In this document: piece after piece, positions 1 to 30,375 of the stretch | How the letters are laid out: each line of letters starts with the position of its first letter | Numbering within the stretch: position 1 is the stretch's first letter | NCBI GenBank assembly: GCA_008933995.1 | Contig: WARS01000007.1 | Location: forward strand, 1,490,230-1,554,229 | Reading direction: 5' to 3' | Length of the DNA stretch: 64,000 bases | From: Datnioides undecimradiatus | Taxonomy: Eukaryota > Chordata > Actinopteri > Lobotiformes > Datnioididae | Translations under genes and position numbers: made by a program | Notes under the pieces: model-generated | What the model saw: only the letters and a program-made list of their open reading frames with translations | The model's database searches: none | Told to the model about the DNA's origin: nothing

Positions 1-540
1 CAGTTGGTTCGCCGGCACGCGCCGCGGAGAGTGGGGTTTCCCGAGGCGCCCGACACGGCTCCACTGTGGCAAGTGCCGCACCGGCGGAAGGTTATAACTT
101 GACATTGCTCTGGTTCAGCTAACAAACCATTCTAGCTTTGTTTGCTAGCAAAGCGTCGACAACTTGTTCCGCACGAAGTTGAACAGTGAACAAAGTGGCA
201 CCATTAGGTAACTATGTTTTCTTCAAGCGTTGACATGTTAGCCTGCATTGTTATTCGAAACAAATTATTCAGCTCACTAAGTCTGTTCCTTGTAAACAGC
301 TCGAGTAACCCGAATTACTTTTGCACTCACTTGACATGCGCTTCACTCGTACACAACGTTGCCGTGACAACTACAGTTTGCCCTGAGTTCCGGCTCCCAG
401 GCTGGCAGCGTAAAGTCCCGCCTCCGTGGTTATGATTGGTGGCGGTATCGGTTAAGAATTTAAACATCACCGTTTGATTGGTGGAGCTTGTAAGAGGCGG
501 CGCTGAGCCTCGGAAGCCCCGCCTGACATGTTGACCTAAG
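1..540 (-). promoter_or_regulatory. GC-rich promoter-like region, probably of the next minus-strand gene
   Basis: The first 100 bp are strongly CpG-rich with an ETS-type CGGAAG at 85-90. Two inverted CCAAT boxes (ATTGG at 435-439 and 477-481) and GC boxes (417-425, 517-523) follow. CCAAT boxes reading on the minus strand suggest transcription leftward, out of the window. By synteny with human chromosome 12 the gene could be pus1, but no pus1 codon can be read, so no symbol is given. Confidence 0.4.
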
Positions 541-1079
541 AGCAATATGCTGCTGTCTTACTCAGTGCCTGCAAATCGTCTTCATTTTAAAAAAGAATGT
601 AGGCATTTTTGTTTTACAGCTAAAACATACAAGGCAACTTAACAAACAAACCAGTGTCTTTATGGATTATGAGGAAACTTTAAAAATGTCAAGAACACGC
701 CATGATCGGCTGTATATAATGTTAAATACACGTGACTCATGAGCAAAACATAGATATTCCTTTAAATAGACTTGTAAAGTCCTTGGTATCCAGTTAATTG
801 GTCTTAGCCGCAAGTTTAATGGGCTTGCACATGCTCTGTCTGCATTGCCAGCCTCTCTTACCTCCATCATAGCCTATGCAGACGAATGATTAAAGCAATA
901 TAGTATAAGGTCAAACTAGGCATGATGAGGTTGATGATTGAGCAGGTTCAGATGTATGATAAGATGATGACACCTTTCACAGTTCTAATGGAGCTAAGAA
1001 TTTCAAAACAAGCTTCTGTTTAAGTGAAACTCGGACTGTCGTAATGGAGGCGACATGAGAGCCGAGGGAACTTCAGACA
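541..1079. other. Intergenic spacer between ulk1 3' end and the left-edge promoter
   Basis: About 540 bp of AT-rich DNA. I see no gene or repeat in it. Confidence 0.7.
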
Positions 1080-1097
1080 AACGAGCTTTCCTTTCAC

Positions 1098-1103
1098 TTT
1101 ATT
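1098..1103 (-). terminator. Probable ulk1 polyadenylation signal
   Basis: AATAAA on the minus strand, with a modestly T/GT-rich stretch 15-40 nt downstream. It implies cleavage near 1075-1085. No competing AATAAA was seen between here and the stop codon. Confidence 0.6.
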
Positions 1104-1703
1104 CATATTGCAACTCTCAAACGATAAAGGTTACATCACACACGGACACTGAGATAGTGTGTCTGTCATGGATATGACAACATTAAAATGCTTGTAGGAG
1201 ACGATAAGAGACAATACGGAAGATCAGCAGAAGGCTTATTCTTTGGAAATGTGTAGGTGGTACGGTACTCTCCCTCTCCATGCCTGCAGCATCATATACA
1301 CAATAACAATAACTTAATTTACAATATTTACAGGTAAAGAATTAGTAAAGTGAAAACACAACATGAAAAACATTCAGGTATGTTCTCAGACGTACATGAA
1401 GAGTAATGCAAATCAATGGGTAAGCTATTATGGGAGTGCACATAGCAGAATCTTCATGAAGGTTACACTTCATTTTATCTTTATGTGATACTTTGAACAG
1501 CAGCCCTGGAGCTGTACCGATTCAGCATTTTGTTAAAGGACACTTCAGCAGACTTCCAACACCCACCTGCTGTACCTGACCATTACACACCGTATTTCAT
1601 CTGTTGCACGGATGATGTTTATGGTAGCTTCTATCCGAGACAATCATCTTCAGGATGGCTGATGGTGATGATTGTTGGAACGATAAAAAGTGACACATGA
1701 ATC

Positions 1704-1724
1704 TTTTTTTTTTTTTTTTTTTTT
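1704..1724 (+). repeat. Homopolymer T21 (A21 in the ulk1 transcript)
   Basis: Twenty-one uninterrupted T on the plus strand, read as A21 in the ulk1 3' UTR. Confidence 0.95.
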
Positions 1725-2271
1725 AAAAGGAAAGATGTCAGCGGAGCAGCACGTGCAATAGACAAGAGTGTCTGTGGATGTGTTGATGTTGGGAATGTAC
1801 ACTTAAACATTATAAACACGCTATGAAAAGTTCAGAAAAAGAAGCCGACAAAATACAAAAGGCCACAAAGCAAATAGAAATAATGTAAATTTAGAGAAAT
1901 CGTCACTGAAAAGAACCTTTCCACATTCTCTGCTGACAGTGCTACTATTTTGGCTTCATTATCTCAGCGTAAACCATCTTCAGCCCTGACCACTATCAAC
2001 ACCTCATTCTAAAATATGCACTTTGTCACCCTCTTTAAACAGGCTGAGGAAAATACGCCTCTGGGGAATAAACTTTGGGTGCGGCAGGTGACACCAGGGA
2101 GAGCCTTTGTTTCAGGGGAGGTTTTAGTTTCATATGTTAAAGTGGGGTCCTTCAGCATCCACGCAAGTCAAGTAGAGTCAAAATCAAATCTTTCACATCT
2201 TAGTGCAGAGCAAAGTCACTCGCTCTGTACGGAATCCAACTGTCCACGAACACATCAAACATCACTTCACG

Positions 2272-2292
2272 CATGCATGCATGCATGCATGC
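2272..2292. repeat. (GCAT)n palindromic microsatellite in ulk1 3' UTR
   Basis: About five tandem copies of the self-complementary unit GCAT. The array can pair with itself and lies in the ulk1 3' UTR. Confidence 0.9.
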
Positions 2293-3958
2293 ACACAGAC
2301 ATCTCTCTGAAAGCAACCCAACAAGAAGCTGACCCTTCCTACTGGCCCACGATACAGGGGAGTAAAGGTAACTTGTTGGGTGTATGGCCAAGGTCAATAC
2401 CAACAATACATAATATTTCAGGTAAAATACACGCTGTCAGCTAGCACTCCAAATCAACAGGATACTTATCAAAACCAAACACAGTCATCACACAGCGACT
2501 ACTCTGAAACAGAACACAACACAATTGAAGCAAATCAATTTTCAGTGTGAAGCGGTTTTTCTTCTATTTGCTTCTTAGAGAAATCTTTCTAAGGTTTCAT
2601 AGCTTATACCATCTCTGTGTCAACAGTCTCACACCTAACATGTTACCTTTTGACAGTAACTATAATACAACTAAAACGGCAATAAAAGTGAGGAATAGAA
2701 ACCTCCAAATAAGCGGCTCTGTCTCGGTATCTACAAAAACCGAACAGGCTTAGCGTGTTCCACTCAAGATCGTCCTCTACAGTACTTCAACAGTGCAAAA
2801 ACATTCAGACGTGAGCCGCGGCATAAGTCCAACACTTGACGCTCTTTCGCTCCTGTCAGCCCGACATTCTTATTTGATTATACTTGCTAAACTCCGACAT
2901 GATTGACGACATACGGACAGACAGAATATGAAGAAACGGCCAGCAACAGCAGCATCGAAGCTTCTGTAGACCTGAAGAGATCTTCACAGGTTATCGCAGC
3001 ATCTTTAACGTGATTGTGATGATGGGAGGCTAACGGACCAGCTTCACCCCCTCTTGAATTAAAAGCTCTGGTTTGCGTGTAGCAATGGGGTAGTGAGTGC
3101 TTTCTGGTCCCATTCTCTGCCTGTGGCTTAAATACCCACCAAAATCCCTACCACATCGTCGTTTCAATGATGGGATGTGGTCTTTGACGTTAAGCAAGTA
3201 CAGAATAAGTAAAGTGTCCAAACCAGCTAAGGTAACTATAGTGAAACTAAAACAAAGCCCAACACCAAAACAAAACTACATATTTAAGTCATTTTGGCAA
3301 CAGTGCTTGTACACTCTTCAAGACACCAACTGCAGCACTGCTATGTCCACTACCCTTCAGCAAGCGAGTAAAAACAGGATAAAAAGCAGAAAAAACGGGG
3401 ATATAAGACAAACACGTGTTTGATGAGAATGATACTTGGCCATTCTCCAGCATCCCATCCTCTCTGTGCATGTAGGTGTGCAGCAGCTGCTGTGCTTTCC
3501 CTCCAGCTAGCGACCTTGGTAAAAATCTCTGTCCACACAGTTGTCTATTGCAAATTCATAGCATGTACATTTGCTATCTGTTTATGGTTAGATACTGTAT
3601 GTGACTACTTGGCAATGATTGCAGCTGCATGTGTTGCGTCTGGTGAAAGGAAACTCGGCAGATGAAAACAGTTTCAGTGCCAGGAGCGACGTCCTCTCAC
3701 GTCGACGAGAGCGCAGACATTCTTTCACAGCACAAGTGCTTCGTGTCCAGCACTGGTGCGGATTCAGTGCTGGGAGAGTCACTGCTGTCCAACACTACAG
3801 ATGAATGGAAAGTCATTTAGAGAGCTCAAACCCTGGAGGCTCAGTGAAGCCCTGTGGCTTTCTTGTCTAAACTAAAGCATTTCAAAAGTGAAGACCCTGT
3901 GACGCGGGTGCAGCTGTGGTTCGTTGGGAATGTGCAGGGTGCAAATGATGTGGGAACC

Positions 3959-21546
<17,588 letters not shown>

Positions 21547-21573
21547 GTTGGACCAAAGTCTGATTTATTTCTA

Positions 21574-21750
21574 CTACTTGGACGCTTTAGTCAACAGACC
21601 AGGAGGCCTCAGGACACCCTTCACGATAGCAAGTGCTCCTTTCTCCTCCGTCGAGTCGGGGCAGCAGCAGCGATGTTCACCCCCTCTTCCACTTGCCATG
21701 GGCTGCCTTCCTGCCAACAAACTGTCCTCCTCTCTCATGTTCGCACGCAT
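21574..21750 (-). promoter_or_regulatory. Upstream ORF (58 codons) in the ulk1 5' leader
   Basis: An ATG at 21750-21748 opens a 58-codon frame closed by TAG at 21576-21574, leaving 27 nt before the ulk1 ATG. An in-frame TAA precedes it, so it is a discrete ORF. In-frame internal ATGs lie at 21738 and 21699; the last has G at +4. It is functional only if the first exon reaches beyond 21750 unspliced, which the promoter position at about 22130-22170 suggests. Confidence 0.5.
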
Positions 21751-22131
21751 ATGTTACGGAGCTGAACTCCTAACGCAGCTCTAGCGTGATTCCCATCGCT
21801 GACAAAGCGGCCAACGCGAAGTTAGCTAACTTAACAGGCAGGCTATCGGACGGAGTCGGGTTGTTGCAGCTATCTCTGACGTGCCACCTTAAATAGCAGC
21901 TCGCTGCGTTTTGTTTATATACAGGACATCCCCACTTGCGTCGTCTGAAGCGTCCGCACGGCGAAACAAGCGCTGGCTGCGAACTTAAAACGAAGTTGCC
22001 AGCGTCTGAAAATCACTTAAAGACTGTCAACGTCCTCCCGCAGCCTCCCGCAGTTAGCAGCTGACTCGCAGAAAGTCACAGCATCGACGCTTCCAACAAA
22101 GCACACGGAGCAGTCTAGCGTCTGCAGCAGA

Positions 22132-22141
22132 GCGCATGCGC
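22132..22141. promoter_or_regulatory. NRF1 binding site in ulk1 promoter
   Basis: The perfect palindrome GCGCATGCGC matches the NRF1 consensus, a motif typical of CpG-rich promoters close to the start site. It lies about 590 bp upstream of the ulk1 ATG in a locally GC-rich stretch. Confidence 0.6.
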
Positions 22142-22163
22142 AGAGCAACTACAGCTGGAGGTC

Positions 22164-22170
22164 TGACGTC
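22164..22170. promoter_or_regulatory. CRE/ATF-like element in ulk1 promoter
   Basis: TGACGTC, seven bases of the CRE palindrome, lies 23 bp from the NRF1 site. CREB/ATF factors bind this core. ATF4 is reported to induce ULK1 in mammals, so the site is plausible but unproven. Confidence 0.4.
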
Positions 22171-22199
22171 GGAGGAGCAGGGACCACGGTCCGGCCCAC

Positions 22200-25100
22200 G
22201 GTCGTAAAATGAAAGTGTTTGACGTTTGTTTTGGCTTTATTTGACTAGTTTAAACTAGCTTGCACAGGGCCAACAGATAATGTGCACGTAGACGTTTTCT
22301 TTTACTGGAGTGAGGCTAAATAAAACATGGCCCAGAGAGTTCCACATCACTGCAGTAATATAGAGCAATCAACAGAAAGAGGCACACCTCATCAGAACTG
22401 TAAACAGAACTTTAAATAGTTTAACATTCGTGTAGCTCAAAGCCATGAAAGGCAGATTCAACAAAGTCTGACAGATCTGCATACAGTGCTTTGTTTCATG
22501 TTTCACTGCCTGCTGCTCTCTAGGACTCCTCATAATGAGGCGAGTGAGAGAAAAGACACTTAGAACTGTTTGAAGGATGTGGAATTTGTCACACAATGTG
22601 AAAAAAAAAATTATTTCATCTACAAAAGGAGGGAATAAGATCACATTCCCTCAATTAACTTTCGAATTGGTGACTTCACAGCTTATATTCATTAAGTTCA
22701 CCACTAGGTGGCAAGGACTATCATAATAATCATTATCATCATGATTATCTTTATAGACATCATCACTGGCCGTGGTGGGGGATCCTCCCACAGCAGGGTA
22801 AAATCAGCTTTATCTGGTGTGTGTAGGAGGGACGACTGACTGGGCATCATTGTTGTAGAGTAAAACGCTCTGCATCTTCAAACTTACAGCTGAGGATCAA
22901 CGTGGCCAAAGGGGGAAAGAGGCAATTGTGACAGTGGAAATGATGCAGAATTGCAGCAAATGAGGAGAGAAGTGAAAGGGAATGAGGAGAGAGAGAAGGC
23001 TGTTGAATGTTTAAATGGAAGTGAGAGGCTGAGACGATGGGGGGAAGAAGTGAAGACAAGATGGGAGAATCTCAGAAATGACGGCAGCGGAGATATATGG
23101 AGCAGCCGCAGATGGATGAACATCAAATAAATGGACAAAAAACACTATAGGAGAGGGATGACAGCAGGACGTATTAAAGACTTTCCCTAAGAAGATGTTA
23201 TCCAACACTTATATTACGTGTGAAGCATATCCAAATTGTGCCAGGGATCTCAATTTGTGTCCGTGTCCAGCATTATGCAGGCCGTGTAATGACCGTTTAA
23301 TCAACTTTTAGCTCCTCAGAGCAGGCAACTTTCCAAGGGCTTTTACAGGGCGTAAAAACAGAGAAGGAGGCGGCGCTGTGGAGGCGACACCAGGACCCAC
23401 CTGGAGAATAATGAACTGAAACGATGGAATCGCTATCATCTGATACAAAAATGCAGAATGCAATCAAAGAAACACGAAAGACACAGCCATCAGTTAATTC
23501 TTCTTTATGTACCTGTGTGTGCACCAGGTCAGGATGGCAATAGTTTTTAAAATTCCGAGTGTAACTGCTTCCCCAAGGTCAAAATATGAAGACGCCTCTG
23601 TACTTTATTCAAATCTTTAACTTCCCTCCTTTTTTATGGACCGCAATGACCTGCTTTGCATTTCTTTCCCCATTTGGCACAGCAGATTTAGGATATCAGC
23701 AGCAATGTGAGTTGCCTTTGAACTGAGGTAACTTTGCAGAGGCCGCTTCTCAACTAAATTATCACTAGTTTCGTGGCCGCAACATCATTTTTTATGCTAC
23801 AGTAACATAAACAGCCCACGCCACCCTCCTCACTGTCCTTCACTCCACTTGAAAATGCAGGACACTCCATTAATTATATGGGTCCCTCAAGCATTAAATG
23901 AGCAAAATTGAATGAGAGGCTAAATCTAATGTAAGCGATATTTGTTTCTGTTTGGTTGGATGAGCTGATGCATTTCTGATAAATAGGCCTACCGATGACT
24001 TAATTATCAGATATTGTCCTTGAGAGGAAAGTCTTCCCACAGTCAGGTGCAGATGATGAATGTGCACAGAATTTAGCATAACAGCAATAGCAAAGAGGCT
24101 GTGATATGAATTCATAACACCAAACTACAGCAATTTGAGTTTCACGGTCACAAAACCGAAGGGTGTGTTGTTCGATGCATGTTTGGCAGAGGCTTTAAAC
24201 TTGCGTATGCATCCTCTATGCTATCGATATTGTTTCATCTTATACATTTCAATCCTGACGGCCATTAACAGATTCCTCTTATGCATAATAATGCAAGGCA
24301 GTTCATTTGTGTAGGTGGTACTATGCATTTGCAACACTCTCTGTATATCAAAATACCAGATGGGGGCGCTAGAGGACTGCAAGAGAGAGCATGTGCAAGG
24401 CCGTGATCACATTGCGTACCGTTTTTAAGCAGGTTTAAACAAATATCATGGAAATTAAAAACATAATAATAATTGCTTTTAATTGTATTAATTGTTATCT
24501 TGAGTCCTCATGTCATTTCTTACATTTATTCTACCCCATTCTTTTAGATATTAATTTTCCTTTAACTTGAAATAATGTATGTCATTATTCCCTCAGGTAA
24601 TTATGTAATCAGTGACAGTATGATGGTAAAAAGTATAGATTTGGAAATAATCATGTTTTGAAAAACCGAGTTGGCAACATTGTCAAATATCAATTATTCA
24701 AAGGAGAATGACTTTTTAGGAATTCCATGTTTTCTGAAGTTTGGTGCACACAGGAAGGATCAGTGAGATCACCATGAAACATCCCACCCTCACTGTTAGT
24801 CAAAGGTGATATCTATCTCAGCTGTTATCAGGGGACAGCCAGTCATTGTGTTATACTGGTGCAGTGTTGTCCGGCAACACTTGTGCACGCTGTCATGAAT
24901 TAGTCATAGTGGTCTTCCTCAGCCAGCGATCACTCTACGTTCACAGCGCTGTGCAGGCCTGCATAATGATGCCCGGTGCATGTTAGACCGATGCTGTGAT
25001 GTGTTCATGTACCGTAGAAAACATGCCACGTCAGTTTTTACCCTCCTGCTCTTCAGCGTCTTCCACTGTGTTGGAAAGTCAGACTGTGCAGGACAGTTGG

Positions 25101-28100
25101 GGAACTTTGCTGTGAGCGGCCCAGCAGCCACCCTCACAGGTGTGTGCTCTGCAGGGGTTTGCTCTGCTTTTGAATATTTCAGCTGCTCAGTAGTTCCCTC
25201 AGAATGATTGATCGGTTCTCCCTGGCCCACATTAAGTCTCTGCTGGTGACAGTTGGTGCAAAGGCCTTTAGCTTGCTCACTCTGGTTAGAGAGGAGACTC
25301 CACAGCCGGCAGGGTCCCAATATATTTGCACACTGCATACTTGACTTTATGTAAGTTGTCTGGTAAAATTACAGTTTAAGTAGAACATCATTATCTATTG
25401 TAGTGATCACTTAATAAGTGCCAGTATGCATGTGGAAAAGCACAGAAGCCTACTTATACATACAAGCTAATGCCCTAATGTTTGGTTTATTAGACTTTTG
25501 AGTTATTTTTTTCTATTGCAAAAGCCGAGCCAACTTTCTCAGACTCCTTTTTCTACATTTTTCTCTTTTTTCCCCGTGTGTGTGGACATTTTACCTATTT
25601 ACAGGATTGTATCTGCCTCCAAAACATGGTCTCCACAAGGTGAGGTCAACAATTTAGGGTTAGGATTCATTTCGGAGCATATTACAGTTAGGGTCAGGGT
25701 TCAATGAGAAGAGGGTATGGTAATCTCACAAAGATGTGACAGTCAGTGGAAACAGAAAGGTTATCTTTTCGATGTTTTATCACGGAGAGTGAATGAAATT
25801 CACGACCAAAACAGTGACACATTCTGCTGGTGTATTAATCATCAAAGGAAGTATATTAACAATGAATTACCCACTTAGTGAATATTGAGTGCTGTGACAC
25901 TGAGCCTTATGCTACCCAATGTGAGATTGTTGCACAGCTGAATGGTAGACAACGTCTCCACACAGATGGATAGCTCGGATCTTGCCATGAAGGTCACTGC
26001 TTTTTCAAATCCATCTCCACACTGAAATGAACTTTCAAGACTTGATCAGCATAATAGTTTTGTCTGCGTACTGCATTGCTATGCTCGAGCGTGTGATCCT
26101 CGCCAGTAGGTCATGCCAGATAATTAAAGTGAGAAGCTGAGGGAAATTCAATACACTCTATTACAACTGAGGGAACTTCGGACTCGGGGGAGACTTTGGT
26201 ATTCATAGACTGAATATAAAGCTTTTCTAAAGCATCAAGTAGCTCTAACTCCCGTTGGAAACACAAGTTGTTAAATGACACATTACAGATCAGTAATATC
26301 ATAGCAGCTGAGTGAAAGAACACCCTGGTAAACATTTTCAAAACTGCGGATCACTCTCTGCAACCCGTAACCTTCTGTATTGTCAGCGACTGTGAAGCTA
26401 ACAGAGGACTGCTTGGCTCTAGTCCTTTGAATCCGCCCACACGACAGAGTTGACTGATTGTGATATGAAATAGCAGTTTCTCGGCTGGAAAAACAATTGA
26501 TCCAATGCGTGCAAAGGGGAGACTAACAGTCATTTGCGCAAGGGCTGGGACTAACACCATTGTTAAGCTGTAGCCAAGCATTAGTGTAAATCAGAAAGAG
26601 TAGTAACAACAATGACTACAGCTAGAGGTTAGAAAGACTGTTATCAAGAAAGTCGAGAGTTCGAAAGGTCCAGACCGTGGGGTCCGCATGCTTCATCAAG
26701 GTGACTGATTGGTAGCTTGCTTTACTTCAATCAGCTCCACTTTTAAAACCTCCACTGATTAGGGTATTGAATCTCCCTCCTCAGTGGAAATCAGAGGGGA
26801 AGTAATGTCAGACTGAAGATGGAAGCAGAGTGTAAAGAGTTGACAATGCAATACAAAAAAAAAAATCAAGCTTTTTGTATTCTTAAATCAAAATCCGATG
26901 ATGATCTAGTTGATGATCAAGTACTGTAGTGACATCCACCCATCAGTCAACTATTAGCAGCACAAAGCTATGATTCATTAGCTAGTTAGCATGTATGTTG
27001 GTGTGACTTCAGAAGTGCATCACCTCATACCCCGATGAAGTGGAGAACACCTGAACCTTGAGTCTATCATCCAACTCACTGTCCGTGTTGGTTGTGACAG
27101 GCCCACTTTTCAATGCTCATATCAAGTTTCTTTAAATGTCCTGTTTCACCCAGATAATATGTAACAACACTGAAGCTACGTACACTTGAAATGACATTGC
27201 ATCTGTCATTTAAAAGGGTACTCCATCTATTCTTTATTCCATTCAGTCGTTCGACACCTGCACGCTGTTTGGAGATTCAGGTGCGTTATGCTAGTAGCAG
27301 CTAATGTAGCCCGGAGCCGTTAGCGTCAAGCATCTTTCTTTGTTTTGTTACCAACACAAAACGATGCCGAGTCAAGTGACATCGCTTGAGGCAGCTCATC
27401 AGCTTCTGTGCAGCTCCCTCTGGAGCCACAAAAGCCTTTATACGACTTTAGCGTTTTTTGATGTGTAAAATCGATGGAATTCACCTCGAGAGCAAATTTA
27501 AATGACAGCCTGTCAATCTCGAATTGTAACCGGTATCTACATGCATGCAGGCCTCTGAATTGTTCACATGCAAAGCAGCACGCCTTGTTTATCTCAAGTG
27601 CATTAATGAGTGACATTCAGGGCTCTACCTGAACATGACGCTTTAGAGAGTCATGTGTAGCCATTTTATCTCGACTGGATTGAGAGCCTCAGGGCAATTT
27701 CACAGTCATCACCTGATAAAATGTGTCAGTTTGCTCACCAGAGAAAGGACGGACTGACAGTCGCTTGAGATCTGGAGCGTCCCTGTTCTCATCAGCCGCC
27801 GTGCATTTTTGCTTTTTAAAGATTCCATTGCTCACCTCGCCTGTATTTCATAATAACACCAACCTCTCTGCTCTCCTCTTCATGAAACTGTGGTGGAATA
27901 ATGATGAACTCGCTGACATTACCTGTAAGACAACAACATTTCCATAAACGAAAATGGAGAAATGGCTGATTTACTGTATATTTGGCCAGCCGGGCTCGTA
28001 TACTCACATCCATTTTTTTATTCCTACTTTGACATCTTGGCTTCACACTCTGCTTGTACCCCCAGCCTATTTTTGCACCTCTCGTCCACTCGTGTTCCAT

Positions 28101-30369
28101 CAAGGTGAACTTTTCCGTGTCCAGCGCTGTCACTTTGTCACACCAGACGTCAAGAGTGGAGGTGATGCTCCTGCTCAAATTTTGGACTGAGAGCAGAGAT
28201 GAATAGGTGCAGCCTTCCTTCCTGCCCAGCCCCGCCTGCTTGTGTGGGCATGAAGCTGAATTCAGCGTGACCTTTTGAGGAATGTGACGGCTGCCAGAGT
28301 CCAGTCTGACAAGTCTGCCAAATGATTCTCTCACCGTGCAGTCTCCAAGCGGCTCTTTCCGCGGACCCTCTCCTCAACCTCACTGCCATGCATCACCTCG
28401 CGGCCCGGCTCTTGACAGCATCACTTCTCCACGGCGCAGTGACTGTGGGAACGGTTGGACTTCAATTCTGTGCACACACACGCGCGATTACATATACACA
28501 CTGTTTAACACACTGTTTAACAAAGGACTCCACAGGTCAGTTCCTCTGCAGAGGCTGTTGAGCTCTGCATTTAAACTTACTGTGGTGCTCCAGAGTTTGT
28601 GGCCTCGAGGGAGAACAGATTACAGATGAAAGCTGCTGTTCATTGTTTGAACACTTGCACAAACTTATTCTCTATTTGGATTCTTTTGCATTTAAAGGAC
28701 GCAACACAGTTCTTTACTTTAGCAATACGTGTCCAAATGTCTTTACATCCTCCTGCCTGTGTGCCTGTTTGCCTTTCATTCTGTGTCTGTCCTTTTTTTT
28801 TTTTTTTCTCTACACCCCCCTCCTAAAAGCCAAATCATCAGAGCTGCATCAGCGTTTTCACTGAGGGCTCCATCCAGATGTTTGTTACATAACCTGATGA
28901 TTATGGCTCATCATTCACATCTTTCATGATATCTACCAGTAGAAAAGTAAAACATACCATACATATAGTATATAATGTGTATATAAAGAGTGTGTATTTG
29001 TAATGCAATCACTTCTGATTAGGCTGTAGGGGTTTCCAGCACCTCGAGGATCAGTCACAGTTCAGGGCCTCAGGAGACACAGAAGTCTTGATTTTAATGA
29101 TGCAAAACCTGCCTGCGTGGAAATGTGCAGTGCCAATCAAAACCCAGCCAGGCTGTGATGTATTAATTAAATACAGTGAATCTGGAACTGCTCAGAAGAA
29201 TGAAAGGATTTTTTGGATATGCAATAAGTGCTATTAAAATATTACATAGACCTTGACATAATGCTCATCACACGTTCCCCGTTGCGATACCTTCTAACAA
29301 ACACCTCGGTTACATTTTTTAATTCCAACAATTAGGTTTGGTTGAAGTAGCAGCTCAAATAGGATTAGCTGGACAAACTGCCGAAAACTGACCCGTCCTG
29401 CTGCATTTGCCCCTGGGAACAGGTGCTCCGCCGGTGGCTGCCGAGCCACACCAGTTAATTAACACCATTCGAGTGTGTCAAGAGGAGGGAAGAAAAATTG
29501 CTGCTCTTAGAGGTGTCGCACCCCGGCCTGCAAGGCGTGACAAAAGAGAGATGCGGGGGGAATAACAATGGATTCATTTTAAACTAACATGATGATAAAT
29601 TAAGAGAATTTGGGGTCCAAAAAAAAGGTATATTGAAAAGCATAATGGGAGTACAAGCTATTACAGCGAAACACGATTGTGTTTGTGCGTGTAATCGCTG
29701 GATGCAGAATGCTAAAAGGGGACTGTAAACTGAACAATACACAATCAAGCTGGAGGGTCCTTACGGCAGAAATGAAGATTGCTGCTGTTTAAACCAATTT
29801 GACCTGAAAACAGAATGAAGTTTGCTCGTGCGTAATGCGGTGGAGGTCTTCTGAAGCACATTTAAAAGCTGCGGTTTCGAAAAGAAGGTGAAGTCTTGTG
29901 ACTGACACGTGGTACGCTGTGCTCCGTAGCACTTATCTTGGTTGCTTGCCACCCGCACGTCACTTTGATCTCAAAGTAGGCAGCGTTTTGGATCAGGCAA
30001 CATTACTTCTGTGATGTGCTTCCCTGTGAAAGTGCGTATATATAATCTTATGACAGCAGGGCTGCTCACGAGGCGGACTCGAGTGTGCGTGCGTGCGCCG
30101 TGATTGACGCGGTGCGGGTTCGCGTTCCTGATGAACAGCAGTGACCATTACAAGAGAAAACACGCTGAAGAACATCAGGGGGGATTGGGGAGCAGCTCCC
30201 AGTTGGTGTCTGCAAGCTGTCACGTTACCTTCATCTGTCTTCAAGCCCGGGCTCCTTTTCAGTTCCTTTCCACTCAGCCCACACAGCCGCGACGCCCAGC
30301 ACGCCACATAATCTGTCCCGACACGCGCCCGTGTGACCACAGCGAGCCAGTGGAGTCATTCAGGTTCTT
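22200..30369. other. Intergenic region between mmp17 and ulk1
   Basis: About 8.2 kb without a supportable gene. Open frames up to 172 codons occur (27816-28334, minus) but show no known domain, repeated homology or splice context. Content seen: an ATC/CAT-rich patch at 22715-22760, telomere-like hexamers near 25655-25705, and scattered homopolymers. The stretch next to the ulk1 promoter may hold enhancers, but nothing specific can be named. Confidence 0.65.
25650..25705 (+). repeat. Degenerate TTAGGG-like patch
   Basis: TTAGGGTTAGGA and, after about 28 bp, TTAGGGTCAGGGTTCA. Similar degenerate patches occur within dispersed teleost repeats, so this is probably a repeat relic and not a true interstitial telomere. 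Confidence 0.45.
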
Positions 30370-30375
30370 TTTATT
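30370..30375 (-). terminator. Candidate mmp17 polyadenylation signal (distal)
   Basis: AATAAA on the minus strand, about 2.25 kb after the stop codon. Which hexamer is used cannot be told from sequence. Confidence 0.4.

Larger units (their letters stand above)
1080..3958 (-). other. ulk1: ulk1 3' untranslated region
   Basis: Non-coding stretch from the stop codon to just past the only AATAAA hexamer I found on the minus strand here. Short frames inside it resemble nothing known. It contains a transcript-sense A21 tract and a (GCAT)n palindromic repeat, listed separately. Confidence 0.7.
21547..22200 (-). promoter_or_regulatory. ulk1: ulk1 5' leader and core promoter region
   Basis: Sequence upstream of the ulk1 start codon, CpG-containing mainly from 21900 to 22200, without a TATA box that I can place. 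The transcription start is not determinable by eye; NRF1 and CRE-like motifs suggest it lies near 22100. Confidence 0.55.

Noticed and set aside
25650-25705. True interstitial telomeric array
   Set aside because: Only about four imperfect hexamers in two short patches, more like a dispersed-repeat relic.
27816-28334. 172-codon open frame on the minus strand in the intergenic region, the longest continuous frame in the window
   Set aside because: No recognisable domain, low-complexity cue, splice context or promoter; overlapping frames on the other strand are also open, as expected by chance in a GC-balanced stretch.
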